DNA of 64,000 nucleotides from Streptosporangium brasiliense. GTDB lineage: Bacteria; Actinomycetota; Actinomycetes; Streptosporangiales; Streptosporangiaceae. The position numbers and the translations under genes are program-made. The stretch is taken from positions 2,790,001-2,854,000 of the forward strand of contig NZ_JAUSRB010000002.1 of assembly GCF_030811595.1 (NCBI RefSeq). The letters run 5' to 3'. The notes under the pieces were generated by a model that was given only the letters and a program-made list of their open reading frames with translations, was not told the DNA's origin and did not search any database. This document shows, in pieces, positions 8,344 through 17,381 of this stretch; positions within the stretch are counted from its first letter, which is position 1; each line of letters opens with the position of its first letter.

Positions 8344-8820
8344 ATGAGCGTTCGTACCGCGACCCCCGAGGACATCCCCGAGCTGGTCCGCCTGCGTGAG
8401 ATCCTGGCCGACCGGATGGCCCAGGACGGCAGCTACCCGGTCGACGGTCAGTGGCAGGACACCTACGCCGACAGCCTCAAGGAGAGGCTGGGCAGCGACG
8501 ACACGGCCGTCTACGTGGTGGACGCCCCCGAGGGCGGGCTGGCCGCCTGCGGCATGGGCCTCATCTTCGAGCGCTTCCCCGGCCCCACCCTCACCAACGG
8601 CCGCTGCGGCTACATCCAGGACATGACCACCGCCCCGGGCCACCGGCGCCGGGGACACAGCCGGGCCATCATGGCCAAGCTCATGGAGTGGTACCGCGAC
8701 AGCGAGGTCCGCAGGGTGGACCTGCACGCCACCTCCGACGGCGAGTCGCTCTACCGGCAGTTCGGCTTCGTCGACGACGGCCTGCGCTACCCCTCGCTCA
8801 CGTGGCTGAATCCCTCCTGA
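8344..8820 (+). CDS. GNAT family N-acetyltransferase
   Basis: 158 residues. It begins with the GNAT beta1-alpha1 pattern [17 protein letters not shown]. The acetyl-CoA motif is [19 protein letters not shown] (R-x-x-G-x-S/A type), and the C-terminal substrate half has [11 protein letters not shown]. The acceptor substrate is unknown. It is oriented against both xseB and xseA, and its last 23 bases overlap the 3' end of xseA, so the two transcripts are antisense at their ends. Its position inside the normally contiguous xse pair suggests an insertion. Confidence 0.88.
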   Translation: MSVRTATPEDIPELVRLREILADRMAQDGSYPVDGQWQDTYADSLKERLGSDDTAVYVVDAPEGGLAACGMGLIFERFPGPTLTNGRCGYIQDMTTAPGHRRRGHSRAIMAKLMEWYRDSEVRRVDLHATSDGESLYRQFGFVDDGLRYPSLTWLNPS

Positions 8821-10006
8821 CCGGCACCCTGTCGTCGGGGAAGCGGATCGTCAGCTCGGCGCCGGGGGCGACGTCGGCCGCCCGCCGTACGACCTCACCC
8901 GTGGGGCGCTGCACGATCGCGTAACCGCGCTCCAGGGTGGCGGCGGGGGACAGGGAGACCAGGCGGGCCCGCAGGTGCTCCAGGGAGTCCTGGGCGCGGT
9001 CCAGGGAGGCGGTCAGCGAGCGCCTCGCCCGGTCCCTGAGCTGCTCGGCCTGCTCGGCCCTGCGCTCGATCTCACGGACCGGGTCGGCCAGGGCGGGGCG
9101 GGAGCGGACCGCGGCCAGCCAGGCCGTCTCGCGCTCCAGCCATCCGCCGGCCACCCGCCGGCCCCGGTCGCGGAGCTGGCGGATGAGCGTGAGCTGCTCG
9201 CCGACGTCCGGCACGACCTTCTTGGCCGCGTCCGTGGGGGTGGACGCCCGCACGTCGGCGACCAGGTCGAGCAGCGGGTTGTCCTGCTCGTGGCCGATGG
9301 CGCTGACCACCGGGGTCCGGCACGCCGCCACCGCCCGGACGAGCGCCTCGTCGGAGAAGGGCAGCAGGTCCTCCATCGACCCGCCGCCCCGCGCGATCAC
9401 GATGACGTCGACCTCGCCGTCCGCGTCGAACTTCCGCAGAGCCTCGGTGACCTCGGTGACCGCGTACGGGCCCTGCACGGCCACCGGCTCGACCTTGAAC
9501 CGCACCGCGGGCCAGCGGCGCCGCGAGTTCTCCAGCACGTCGCGCTCGGCGGCCGAGTCACGGCCGCAGATCAGCCCGATCGTGCCCGGCAGGAACGGCA
9601 GGCGCCGCTTGCGGTCGACTCCGAAGAGCCCCTCGGCGGCGAGCACCTGGCGCAGCCGCTCCAGCCGGGCCAGCAGCTCGCCGACGCCGACCGGGCGCAT
9701 CTCCAGGGCGGTGAACGCGAAGGAGCCCTTGTTCACCCAGAAGTCCGGCTTCAGGTGCATGACGACCCGGGCGCCGTCCACCGGCCGGGGGACGGTCGCC
9801 TCGTAGACGCCACGGGGGCAGGTGACCCGGGCCGAGACGTTGGCCACGGGGTCACGCAACGTCAGGAACACCGTGCCGCCGCGGGCGGTCAGCTCGGTGA
9901 TCTGCCCCTCCACCCAGACGGTGCCGAGTTTGCCGATCCAGCCGCCGACCATCTGCAGCACGGTGCGGACCGGGAGCGGCTGTTCCGGGGTGGTCTTCGA
10001 GGTCAT
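8798..10006 (-). CDS. xseA: Exodeoxyribonuclease VII large subunit XseA
   Basis: 402 residues. The N-terminal OB-fold has [21 protein letters not shown] (20-residue core [20 protein letters not shown]). The catalytic region contains [36 protein letters not shown] and [20 protein letters not shown], the hallmarks of the ExoVII_Large nuclease. A basic helical tail follows. It acts with XseB in repair and recombination. The ATG at 10006 is consistent with family length. The 3' end runs 23 bp into the convergent GNAT gene. Confidence 0.95.
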   Translation of the reverse strand: MTSKTTPEQPLPVRTVLQMVGGWIGKLGTVWVEGQITELTARGGTVFLTLRDPVANVSARVTCPRGVYEATVPRPVDGARVVMHLKPDFWVNKGSFAFTALEMRPVGVGELLARLERLRQVLAAEGLFGVDRKRRLPFLPGTIGLICGRDSAAERDVLENSRRRWPAVRFKVEPVAVQGPYAVTEVTEALRKFDADGEVDVIVIARGGGSMEDLLPFSDEALVRAVAACRTPVVSAIGHEQDNPLLDLVADVRASTPTDAAKKVVPDVGEQLTLIRQLRDRGRRVAGGWLERETAWLAAVRSRPALADPVREIERRAEQAEQLRDRARRSLTASLDRAQDSLEHLRARLVSLSPAATLERGYAIVQRPTGEVVRRAADVAPGAELTIRFPDDRVPVRRDSAT

Positions 10007-10033
10007 GGTCGGGAGCCTACGCGCAAGCTGCGG

Positions 10034-11002
10034 CTATCCGGCCGCCTCCAGCTTGGCCAGCCGGTTCTCGTACATCCGCACGACCTCCGGACGGGCGGTG
10101 GTGGCCCGCTCGTAGTCGATGAGCTCCTGGATCTGCTCGGCCGTCTTGCCGCGCATCCGGGCGCGCAGGGACGCGATCGACAGCTGGCCGTAGCCGGGCA
10201 TCGGCTCGGCGGGGACGGCGACCGCCTCGGGGACCGGCGTGGCCACCGGAGGCTCGGCGACCCTGGTCTCCGTGACCTCGACCAGCGCGGCGTCGGCCGC
10301 CTCGGGCTTGACGACCTCGACCTCCGTGACCTCCACCTTCGCGGCCGCGGGCTGGGAGACGGCGGCCTCTGCGGCCTTGGGCTCCGCGGTCTTGGACTTG
10401 GCCTTGGGCGCGGCGCTCTTGGTCTTGGTGGCCTTGGCGGGCTCGGCCTCTGCGGTGTCGGTCTCGACAGGCTTGGCTTCGGGGGTGGTGGCCTCGGGCT
10501 CGGCGGGCTTGGCTTCGACGGTCTCGGCCTTGACCGGCTCGGTGGCCTTGACCTCTGCGGGCTCGGCGGGCTTGGCTTCGACGGTCTCGGCCTCGGTGGT
10601 GGCGGGCTTGGCCTTGGGCTTGGCGGGGGCGAAGATGACCGGCTCGGGACGGGACTTGGCGCCGTTGGTCTCGGGCGTGATCTCCTTGGTGGAGGCGCTC
10701 TCCGGGCGGGGGGCGAAGATGACCGGCTCGCGGCGGGCCGGCTTGTCCTCGGTCTTGTCGTCCTTGGCGGACTCGGCCGGCTCGTCGGCGGTCTGCGTGG
10801 ACTCCTCTTCGTCCTGCTGGCCGATACGCTTGATCGTGCTCCGCACGCGGTCGCCGATCAGCAGGGCCTGGCCGACCCCGCTCAGCGCGGACTGCAGCAC
10901 GTAGAGCGGCAGGTCCTTCGCCTTCTCCTTGAACCCTTCGCGGCTGGAGAGCGCCTCGCGGACATTTCTGGTGACATTACGGAGGATGTCGGGGACTGCC
11001 AT
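10034..11002 (-). CDS. Lipid droplet-associated protein (Rv1109c-like position and ends)
   Basis: 322 residues with conserved ends and a disordered middle. The N-terminus (PDILRNVTRNVREALSSR and a mildly hydrophobic helix to about residue 60) and the C-terminus (YGQLSIASLRARMRGKTAEQ, then IQELIDYERATTARP) match the actinobacterial family annotated as lipid droplet-associated. Residues about 75-255 are Ala/Lys/Pro/Glu/Thr-rich with recurrent ETVEAKPAEP units. The order xseB, xseA, this gene, divergent ispH mirrors the mycobacterial Rv1107c-Rv1110 region. Function at droplets is a family annotation, not evident from the sequence. Confidence 0.75.
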   Translation of the reverse strand: MAVPDILRNVTRNVREALSSREGFKEKAKDLPLYVLQSALSGVGQALLIGDRVRSTIKRIGQQDEEESTQTADEPAESAKDDKTEDKPARREPVIFAPRPESASTKEITPETNGAKSRPEPVIFAPAKPKAKPATTEAETVEAKPAEPAEVKATEPVKAETVEAKPAEPEATTPEAKPVETDTAEAEPAKATKTKSAAPKAKSKTAEPKAAEAAVSQPAAAKVEVTEVEVVKPEAADAALVEVTETRVAEPPVATPVPEAVAVPAEPMPGYGQLSIASLRARMRGKTAEQIQELIDYERATTARPEVVRMYENRLAKLEAAG

Positions 11003-11111
11003 GTCGTCTCCCTGGGAGGTCTGTTTTAGGCGTCTAGTCTCGCAAGACTGTGCCGTATGAGGTCATAGGACGCGTGGGCGGCCCAGCGGACACTCCACGT
11101 AGCATAAGAAC

Positions 11112-12080
11112 ATGACTTCAGAGACCCCCGCGACCCGACGTGTGCTTGTGGCTAGACCCCGTGGCTACTGCGCAGGGGTCGATCGAGCGGTCGAGGCCGT
11201 GGAGAAGGCCCTTGAGCAGTACGGCGCGCCGATCTACGTCCGCAAGCAGATCGTCCACAACACCCATGTGGTCAAGACGCTGGAGGAGCGGGGAGCGATC
11301 TTCGTAGAGGAGACCGAGCAGGTCCCCGAGGGCGCGATCGTGGTCTTCTCCGCCCACGGGGTCTCTCCGGCGGTCCACCGGGAGGCCGCCCGGCGCAGCC
11401 TGAAGACGATCGACGCCACCTGCCCGCTGGTGACCAAGGTGCACAACGAGGCCAGGCGCTTCGCCTCCCAGGACTACGACATCCTGCTCATCGGCCACGA
11501 GGGCCACGAGGAGGTCGAGGGCACCGCCGGCGAGGCGCCCGACCACATCCAGCTCGTCGACGGCCTCGACTCGGTCGACGCCGTCCAGGTGAAGGACCCC
11601 GACCGGCTGGTGTGGCTGTCGCAGACCACGCTGTCGGTGGACGAGACGGTCGAGACGGTCTCCCGGCTCAAGGAGCGTTTCCCGAACCTCATCGACCCGC
11701 CGAGCGACGACATCTGCTACGCCACCCAGAACCGCCAGATCGCGGTGAAGGAGATCGCCGCCCAGGCCCAGCTCGTCATCGTCGTGGGCTCCGAGAACTC
11801 CTCCAACTCCAAGCGGCTGGTCGAGGTCGCCCTCGACCACGGAGCCGACGCCTCCTACCTGGTCGACGACGCCTCACTCATCAAGGACGAGTGGCTCGAC
11901 GGCGTCACCACGGTCGGTGTGACGAGCGGCGCCTCGGTCCCGGACGAGCTCGTCGCCGGCGTCCTGGCCCGCCTCGCCGCGCACGGCTTCGACGACGTCG
12001 AGGAGGTCGAGTCGGTCAAGGAGAGCGTCCGCTTCGCCCTCCCGCACGAGCTGCGCAAGGACCTGCGCGCCACCGTCTGA
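11112..12080 (+). CDS. ispH: 4-hydroxy-3-methylbut-2-enyl diphosphate reductase IspH
   Basis: 322 residues; the last enzyme of the MEP isoprenoid pathway, making IPP and DMAPP from HMBPP through a [4Fe-4S] cluster. The three cluster cysteines are visible: Cys20 in [10 protein letters not shown], Cys104 in [11 protein letters not shown] and Cys202 in [10 protein letters not shown]. Substrate-binding segments [15 protein letters not shown] and [11 protein letters not shown] are also intact. A hairpin terminator follows directly. It is divergent from the lipid-droplet protein gene with about 110 bp between them. Confidence 0.97.
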   Translation: MTSETPATRRVLVARPRGYCAGVDRAVEAVEKALEQYGAPIYVRKQIVHNTHVVKTLEERGAIFVEETEQVPEGAIVVFSAHGVSPAVHREAARRSLKTIDATCPLVTKVHNEARRFASQDYDILLIGHEGHEEVEGTAGEAPDHIQLVDGLDSVDAVQVKDPDRLVWLSQTTLSVDETVETVSRLKERFPNLIDPPSDDICYATQNRQIAVKEIAAQAQLVIVVGSENSSNSKRLVEVALDHGADASYLVDDASLIKDEWLDGVTTVGVTSGASVPDELVAGVLARLAAHGFDDVEEVESVKESVRFALPHELRKDLRATV

Positions 12081-12097
12081 CCCGCCCTCCCCGCTCT

Positions 12098-12124
12098 GTA
12101 CGGCGGCGCCGCGTGCCGCCGTAC
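12098..12124 (+). terminator. Hairpin terminator after ispH
   Basis: A perfect 10-bp stem (gtacggcggc / gccgccgtac) with a 7-base loop starts 18 bp after the ispH stop. There is no U-tract, as is common in high-GC actinomycetes. It lies between the convergent ispH and DUF6542 genes. Confidence 0.65.
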
Positions 12125-12248
12125 GGGCGTCCTCGGCCTGAGGTCCTCCGCAGGTCCACGGTCCCTCGCCGGCCGGGCCGTGCGCCCGCAGCGGCCGTGC
12201 CGCGCGATCGCCGGCCGGGCTGTGCGCCTACGGCGGCCCGCCCCGCGG

Positions 12249-12773
12249 CTACTGGCCTTCGCGGGGCGTGCCGTACACCTTGGGTTCGAAGTAGCCTTCG
12301 GGCTCGGGGGCGTAGCCGACGCTGTCGCCGCTCCTCGGGCGGGGAATGTCGGGGCCGGCGGCCCGCAGCTCCTCGCGCAGGTCGCGGACGCACTGGGCCA
12401 GGCCGCGCCGCCAGGCCACGACCAGGACCAGGAGCGAGCCGCCGAACAGCCACGGGGCGCCGGCCGACAGCTTGGTCAGCATGCCCAGGCCGAACGCCTG
12501 GACCGGTGAGGCCGCGCCCAGGGCCCGGACCGCCTCGGCGACCAGCGTGGCCGCGAAGAAGATCAACGGTGGTGACACCACCAGCGAGAGCAGGTCGCGC
12601 CGGTTCACCAGCGACACCGCCGCCGCGCAACCGGCCACGAACGCCAGGCCGGTCAGCACCGGCAGGCCGAGCAGCGCCTGCGCGACACTGCCCGCCAGCG
12701 TGAACACCAGCACGGACGCCACCGCGCCCCGGGCGGTCAGCCGGATGCCGGCACTCCGCTTCTGCTCACTCAC
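12249..12773 (-). CDS. DUF6542 domain membrane protein
   Basis: 174 residues with four hydrophobic segments (about residues 13-32, 36-55, 64-85 and 99-121) followed by a short cytosolic tail rich in Pro, Gly and acidic residues (SGDSVGYAPEPEGYFEP). This matches the DUF6542 family found near ychF in actinomycetes. Function unknown. The gene converges with ispH; the gap between them holds the ispH hairpin and an imperfect direct repeat (about 12169-12236). Confidence 0.75.
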   Translation of the reverse strand: MSEQKRSAGIRLTARGAVASVLVFTLAGSVAQALLGLPVLTGLAFVAGCAAAVSLVNRRDLLSLVVSPPLIFFAATLVAEAVRALGAASPVQAFGLGMLTKLSAGAPWLFGGSLLVLVVAWRRGLAQCVRDLREELRAAGPDIPRPRSGDSVGYAPEPEGYFEPKVYGTPREGQ

Positions 12774-12907
12774 GCGCTCACCCCGCCAAGCGGCTGCCCG
12801 TCGCCTCGATCGTCCACCAGTCGTCCCCCTCGACCTCGGCCCCTCATCGCCAACCCCCTCCGCTCCGCCTCCAGTGTCCGGCCGACGGCGTCTTCGGGGA
12901 ACGGCTT

Positions 12908-14212
12908 TCAGGGCAGGTCGTTCGCCAACTTACCGTTCAGCCGGGAGATGGGGGACGAGCTTGCGCCCTCTTCTTCCAGTAGTTCGGGCGAGGTCAGCGC
13001 GCGCGGCAGGTCCTCGACCGTGCCGGGCCTGTCCAGCTCGGTCTCGACCAGCCCCAGGTCGTTCAGCTTGCGCGCGCTCACCAGCACCCGGGTCTCCAGG
13101 GAGCCGACCGTCCGGTTGTAGGACTCGACCGCCCTGCTCAGCGACCGTCCCATCGTCTCCATGTTCCGCCCCATGGTGCCCAGCCGTTCGTAGAGCTCCT
13201 TGCCGAGCTCGAAGACCGCCCGCGCGTTCTCGCTGAGCGCGGCCTGCTGCCAGGCGTACTGCGCGGTGCGGAGCATGGTGATCAGCGTGGTGGGCGTGGC
13301 GATGTGGACCCGCCGCCGCATGGCGTACTCCAGCAGGGCGGGGTCGCGTTCCAGGGCCGGGGCCAGGAACGCCTCGCCGGGGATGAAGAGCACCATGAAC
13401 TCCGGCGCCGGGCTGAACGCCTGCCAGTAGGCCTTGGACGCGAGCCGGTCCACGTGCTCGCGCACGTGCCGGGCGTGGGAGTCGAGCCGGGCCGACTGGT
13501 GGTCGGGGTCGCCGGACTCGGCGGCCTCCAGGTAGGCGGCCAGGGAGACCTTGGAGTCGACCACGATGTTCTTGCCGCCGGCCAGTCGCACGATCATGTC
13601 CGGCCGGAGCACGCCGTCGGCGGTGGTGGCGCTGGCCTGCTCGTCGAAGTCGCAGTATCGCTGCATCCCGGCGATCTCGGCGACCCTGCGGAGCTGGAGC
13701 TCCCCCCACCGGCCCCGGGCCTCCGGGCGCTGCAGGGCACGCACCAGCGCGGTCGTCTGGACGCGGAGCCGGTCGTTGCTCTCCCGGACCACGTCGATGT
13801 GCTTGGCCAGCTCGGCGTGGGCGGCCCGCTGGCCCGACTGGGTGTCGCGCAGCTGCGCCTCGACACGGGCCAGGGTGTCCTTCAACGGCTCGATCAGGTG
13901 CTCGACGGCCTGCTTGCGCTGCTCCAGCTCCCCGGCGGCCTCGGCGCGGCCGGCGGCCAGCCGGGTCTCGGCCAGCTCCAGGAACCGCAGGTTGTTGACG
14001 TCGAGCGCGCGGGCCGACAGGGCCTGGAACCGCTCGGCCAGCTGCCCTTCGACGTAGGCGACCTTCTCCTCGGCGGCCTTGGCGCGGGCCTCGGCCTCGG
14101 CCAGGCGCGTCACGATGTCCGCCGCTCCCGAGGAGGCACGCGCCCGGCCCAGCAGGAACCCGATCGCGAGTCCCGCGGCGAGTCCCACGGCGAGCTGGAA
14201 AGCGAGTGCCAT
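12908..14212 (-). CDS. rmuC: DNA recombination protein RmuC
   Basis: 434 residues from the ATG at 14212 (a GTG nine bases upstream is an alternative). An N-terminal membrane helix (LAVGLAAGLAIGFLLG) leads into a long coiled coil (about residues 30-150). The RmuC nuclease-like domain follows: ARGRWGELQLRRVAEIAGM, PDMIVRLAGGKNIVVDSKVS and FSPAPEFMVLFIPGE. RmuC limits inversions at short inverted repeats in E. coli. The open frame further upstream (to 14287) lacks family support. Confidence 0.9.
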   Translation of the reverse strand: MALAFQLAVGLAAGLAIGFLLGRARASSGAADIVTRLAEAEARAKAAEEKVAYVEGQLAERFQALSARALDVNNLRFLELAETRLAAGRAEAAGELEQRKQAVEHLIEPLKDTLARVEAQLRDTQSGQRAAHAELAKHIDVVRESNDRLRVQTTALVRALQRPEARGRWGELQLRRVAEIAGMQRYCDFDEQASATTADGVLRPDMIVRLAGGKNIVVDSKVSLAAYLEAAESGDPDHQSARLDSHARHVREHVDRLASKAYWQAFSPAPEFMVLFIPGEAFLAPALERDPALLEYAMRRRVHIATPTTLITMLRTAQYAWQQAALSENARAVFELGKELYERLGTMGRNMETMGRSLSRAVESYNRTVGSLETRVLVSARKLNDLGLVETELDRPGTVEDLPRALTSPELLEEEGASSSPISRLNGKLANDLP

Positions 14213-14410
14213 GACATCCACCCCGGAATGATCGCAGGCCCGGTGGCTCCTGGCTGCCCGACACGCCTTCCGGATCGATTCCGGCATTTCGCCCGTGTCA
14301 TTACATCTCGCCCGCCAGGCCCCGCGGACGCCGGCGGCCGCGGCCGTCCACCGGCCCGTGACGTGCCTGCGGCGGGTAGCACTGGGTGATTCCCCGTAAA
14401 CTCGGCTTAC

Positions 14411-15499
<1,089 letters not shown>

Positions 15500-15514
15500 C
15501 GGCTCACGCGTGAG

Positions 15515-15548
15515 GGAACGGGCCTGGTCCTCTGACCAGGCCCGTTCC
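15515..15548 (+). terminator. Strong hairpin terminator after ychF
   Basis: A perfect 15-bp stem (ggaacgggcctggtc / gaccaggcccgttcc) with a 4-base loop (ctct), starting 15 bp past the ychF stop. It isolates ychF from the secretion operon downstream. Confidence 0.85.
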
Positions 15549-15550
15549 TC

Positions 15551-15874
15551 ATATGGTGACACTGTGTGATGCATTCCGAGTTAAATGCGCAGGTCGCGAC
15601 AGTCTCGGCGCCGTTTGGATAGCAATGCGTGGCCTTTGAGTAATCGGGTTACCCGCCGAGCAGGCATAACGTGCTTTCTTGGCGATGTGCACAGGTGGCG
15701 GGTCCGGCCGAGTTCCAGACCGGGTTTGCTCAGTCACGACGATGCCTGCAGCATAGGCGTGGCTTTCCTGGAACAATCGGCGGGGCGGTTAGAGTAAGTG
15801 CTTGACCATGGTTAACGGGGTCGGGAGTAATACGACACCGCGCCAACCGGGGGATGGGCGCGAGCGGAGGCAAG
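15551..15874 (+). promoter_or_regulatory. Lower-GC leader region of the secretion-like operon
   Basis: About 320 bp without a supportable gene and with visibly lower GC than its surroundings. It must carry the promoter of the operon starting at 15875. A TTGACC at 15802-15807 and a TAATAC at 15828-15833 resemble -35 and -10 boxes, but their 20-bp spacing is long for a vegetative promoter, so the assignment is weak. The bases before the first gene include GCGGAGGCAAG, a good ribosome binding site. A 75-residue open frame on the other strand is not convincing. Confidence 0.4.
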
Positions 15875-16909
15875 ATGGCTCGAAGGGCAACGGTCCAGCG
15901 TGATCCTCGGATCGCTGGCGACCCTGAGCTGTCGGCATACCCGGAGGAGCCCTACGGCCCCGAGTCCGACGGCGCTCCGGCCCGAGGGCGGGGCGCACCG
16001 GGCCGGGCCCGCTGGTCCGGCGGAGGCGGTCGCTGGCTGGTGTGGACCGGCCGCGCCGTGCTCTGGGCATTAATAGTGGTCATCGTGGTGAACGGGGTCC
16101 GTGCGCCTTTCGAACGCTTCACCCGGCAGAACACCGCAGGTGGGGCGGCCGCCGTTCCGGCGGACACCGAATTTCCGCTCAGCCGGGCCACCTCTTTCGC
16201 CAGCCAGTTCGCCGCCGTCTATCTGAATTTCGAGGCCGTCCGCTCCCAGGAAAGGGCCTCCCGGCTCGCGCCTTACCTGCCCGACGGCGCCGAGCCGCAG
16301 TTCGGCTGGGACGGAGTCGGCCGGATGGCCGCCGGCGCGGTGCAGCCGTACGGCACGGAAATCGTCGACCGGGAGAATGCGGTCGTGACCCTGGCCTTCC
16401 AGTCGGGAAGCCGCCGCCAGCTCCTGTCCGTGCCGGTGTTCCACGACAGCCGGACCGACAGGTTCGTGGTCTCCGGGCGGCCGGGCATCCTTCCCGCGCC
16501 GACCCCGGCGAACCTGCCCCCGGTGCCCGAGGGCGAGGGCGACGAGGCCGCCGAGGCCGAGCTCCGCACGCCCCTGGCCGACTTCTTCAAGGCCTACGCC
16601 GCCGGCGACAACGCCTCCCTGCAGCGCTACGCCGCCGCCGGGGTCACCCTGGAGGGGTTCGGCGGCGCGTTCACCCTCGTCGAGCTCAAGGACCTCGCCG
16701 TCCCTCTCGTCGGCGGCGCGACCCGGGAGGTCACCGCGACGGTCGTGTGGGGTGTGCCCTCGGGCGTGGCCCCCTCGGCCGAGCCCACCCCGTCCGACCC
16801 CGGTGACATGAGCGGCAAGCTTGAGCAGGCCTACCTGCTCACCGTGGTCAAGCAGGGCGACAAGTGGTTCGTCAAGGACATCCGAGGCGCGAAACGGTCT
16901 GTGGGGTAA
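15875..16909 (+). CDS. TcpC-like conjugation assembly protein
   Basis: 344 residues. A disordered, charged N-terminus (about 55 residues) precedes one membrane helix (AVLWALIVVIVVNGV, about residues 63-78). Two NTF2-like extracytoplasmic halves follow (about 105-210 and 230-344), ending QGDKWFVKDIRG. This is the layout of TcpC, the VirB8-like bitopic protein of Gram-positive conjugation machines. It is the first gene of a seven-gene operon. The ATG at 15875 is chosen for its ribosome binding site. Confidence is high for the family, lower for the exact role here. Confidence 0.75.
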   Translation: MARRATVQRDPRIAGDPELSAYPEEPYGPESDGAPARGRGAPGRARWSGGGGRWLVWTGRAVLWALIVVIVVNGVRAPFERFTRQNTAGGAAAVPADTEFPLSRATSFASQFAAVYLNFEAVRSQERASRLAPYLPDGAEPQFGWDGVGRMAAGAVQPYGTEIVDRENAVVTLAFQSGSRRQLLSVPVFHDSRTDRFVVSGRPGILPAPTPANLPPVPEGEGDEAAEAELRTPLADFFKAYAAGDNASLQRYAAAGVTLEGFGGAFTLVELKDLAVPLVGGATREVTATVVWGVPSGVAPSAEPTPSDPGDMSGKLEQAYLLTVVKQGDKWFVKDIRGAKRSVG

Positions 16910-17045
16910 CACATGATCGAATGGTGCCGGTCCGCAGTGAACAGACCCCCCCTGATCAGTGAATCGGCGGTGGGCGGGTCCGGGCATGCGTGTCGCGGGT
17001 CCGTGGCCGCCCGGCGAGCACGATCATGAGCACGGAGGACGAGAA

Positions 17046-17336
17046 GTGATCCTGAAGACCATCCTGCTGAGCGCGATGGACCTCGCCCAGCCGACCGGTG
17101 CTCCGACGGGTGTCAACACCGAGGGACTGGCCGACTTCCTCCGTAAGTTCTTCGCCCCGCTCTTCCTCGTCGTCGTCTCCGTCGTCGCGCTCTTCTTCCT
17201 CTTCACCCGTGAGATCACCAGGTTCGTGCAGTTCATCATCCTCGCGGTGGCCATCGGAGTGATCTTCTACGTGCCCAACATCATCGAGGTGACGGCCAAG
17301 GCGATCGCGGGCGCGCTGGGCATCACGGGGGGTTGA
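17046..17336 (+). CDS. Small two-helix membrane protein of the secretion operon
   Basis: 96 residues from a GTG. Two strong hydrophobic helices (PLFLVVVSVVALFFLF and FIILAVAIGVIFYVP) follow a short soluble N-terminus; the end is AIAGALGITGG. Size, topology and place resemble the small membrane subunits (VirB2/TrbC or VirB3-like) of type IV secretion systems, but there is no clear signal cleavage site and no family match I can name. Lies 136 bp after the TcpC-like gene and 45 bp before the TcpE fusion. Confidence 0.6.
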   Translation: MILKTILLSAMDLAQPTGAPTGVNTEGLADFLRKFFAPLFLVVVSVVALFFLFTREITRFVQFIILAVAIGVIFYVPNIIEVTAKAIAGALGITGG

Positions 17337-17381
17337 GATCGCGCGTAGCGGTCAAAGAACGAGGGCGGAGAGGAGGAGCGT

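Noticed and set aside
8975-11029. 684-residue plus-strand open frame over xseA and the lipid-droplet gene
   Set aside because: Leu/Gly repeats mirror the Ala/Lys/Glu linker of the real minus-strand gene; both real genes are recognisable families.
15549-15776. 75-residue minus-strand frame in the leader of the secretion operon
   Set aside because: No ribosome binding site, no family features, and it overlaps the ychF terminator.
16913-17029. 38-codon frame between the TcpC-like gene and the small membrane protein
   Set aside because: No ribosome binding site and no hydrophobic or conserved segment.
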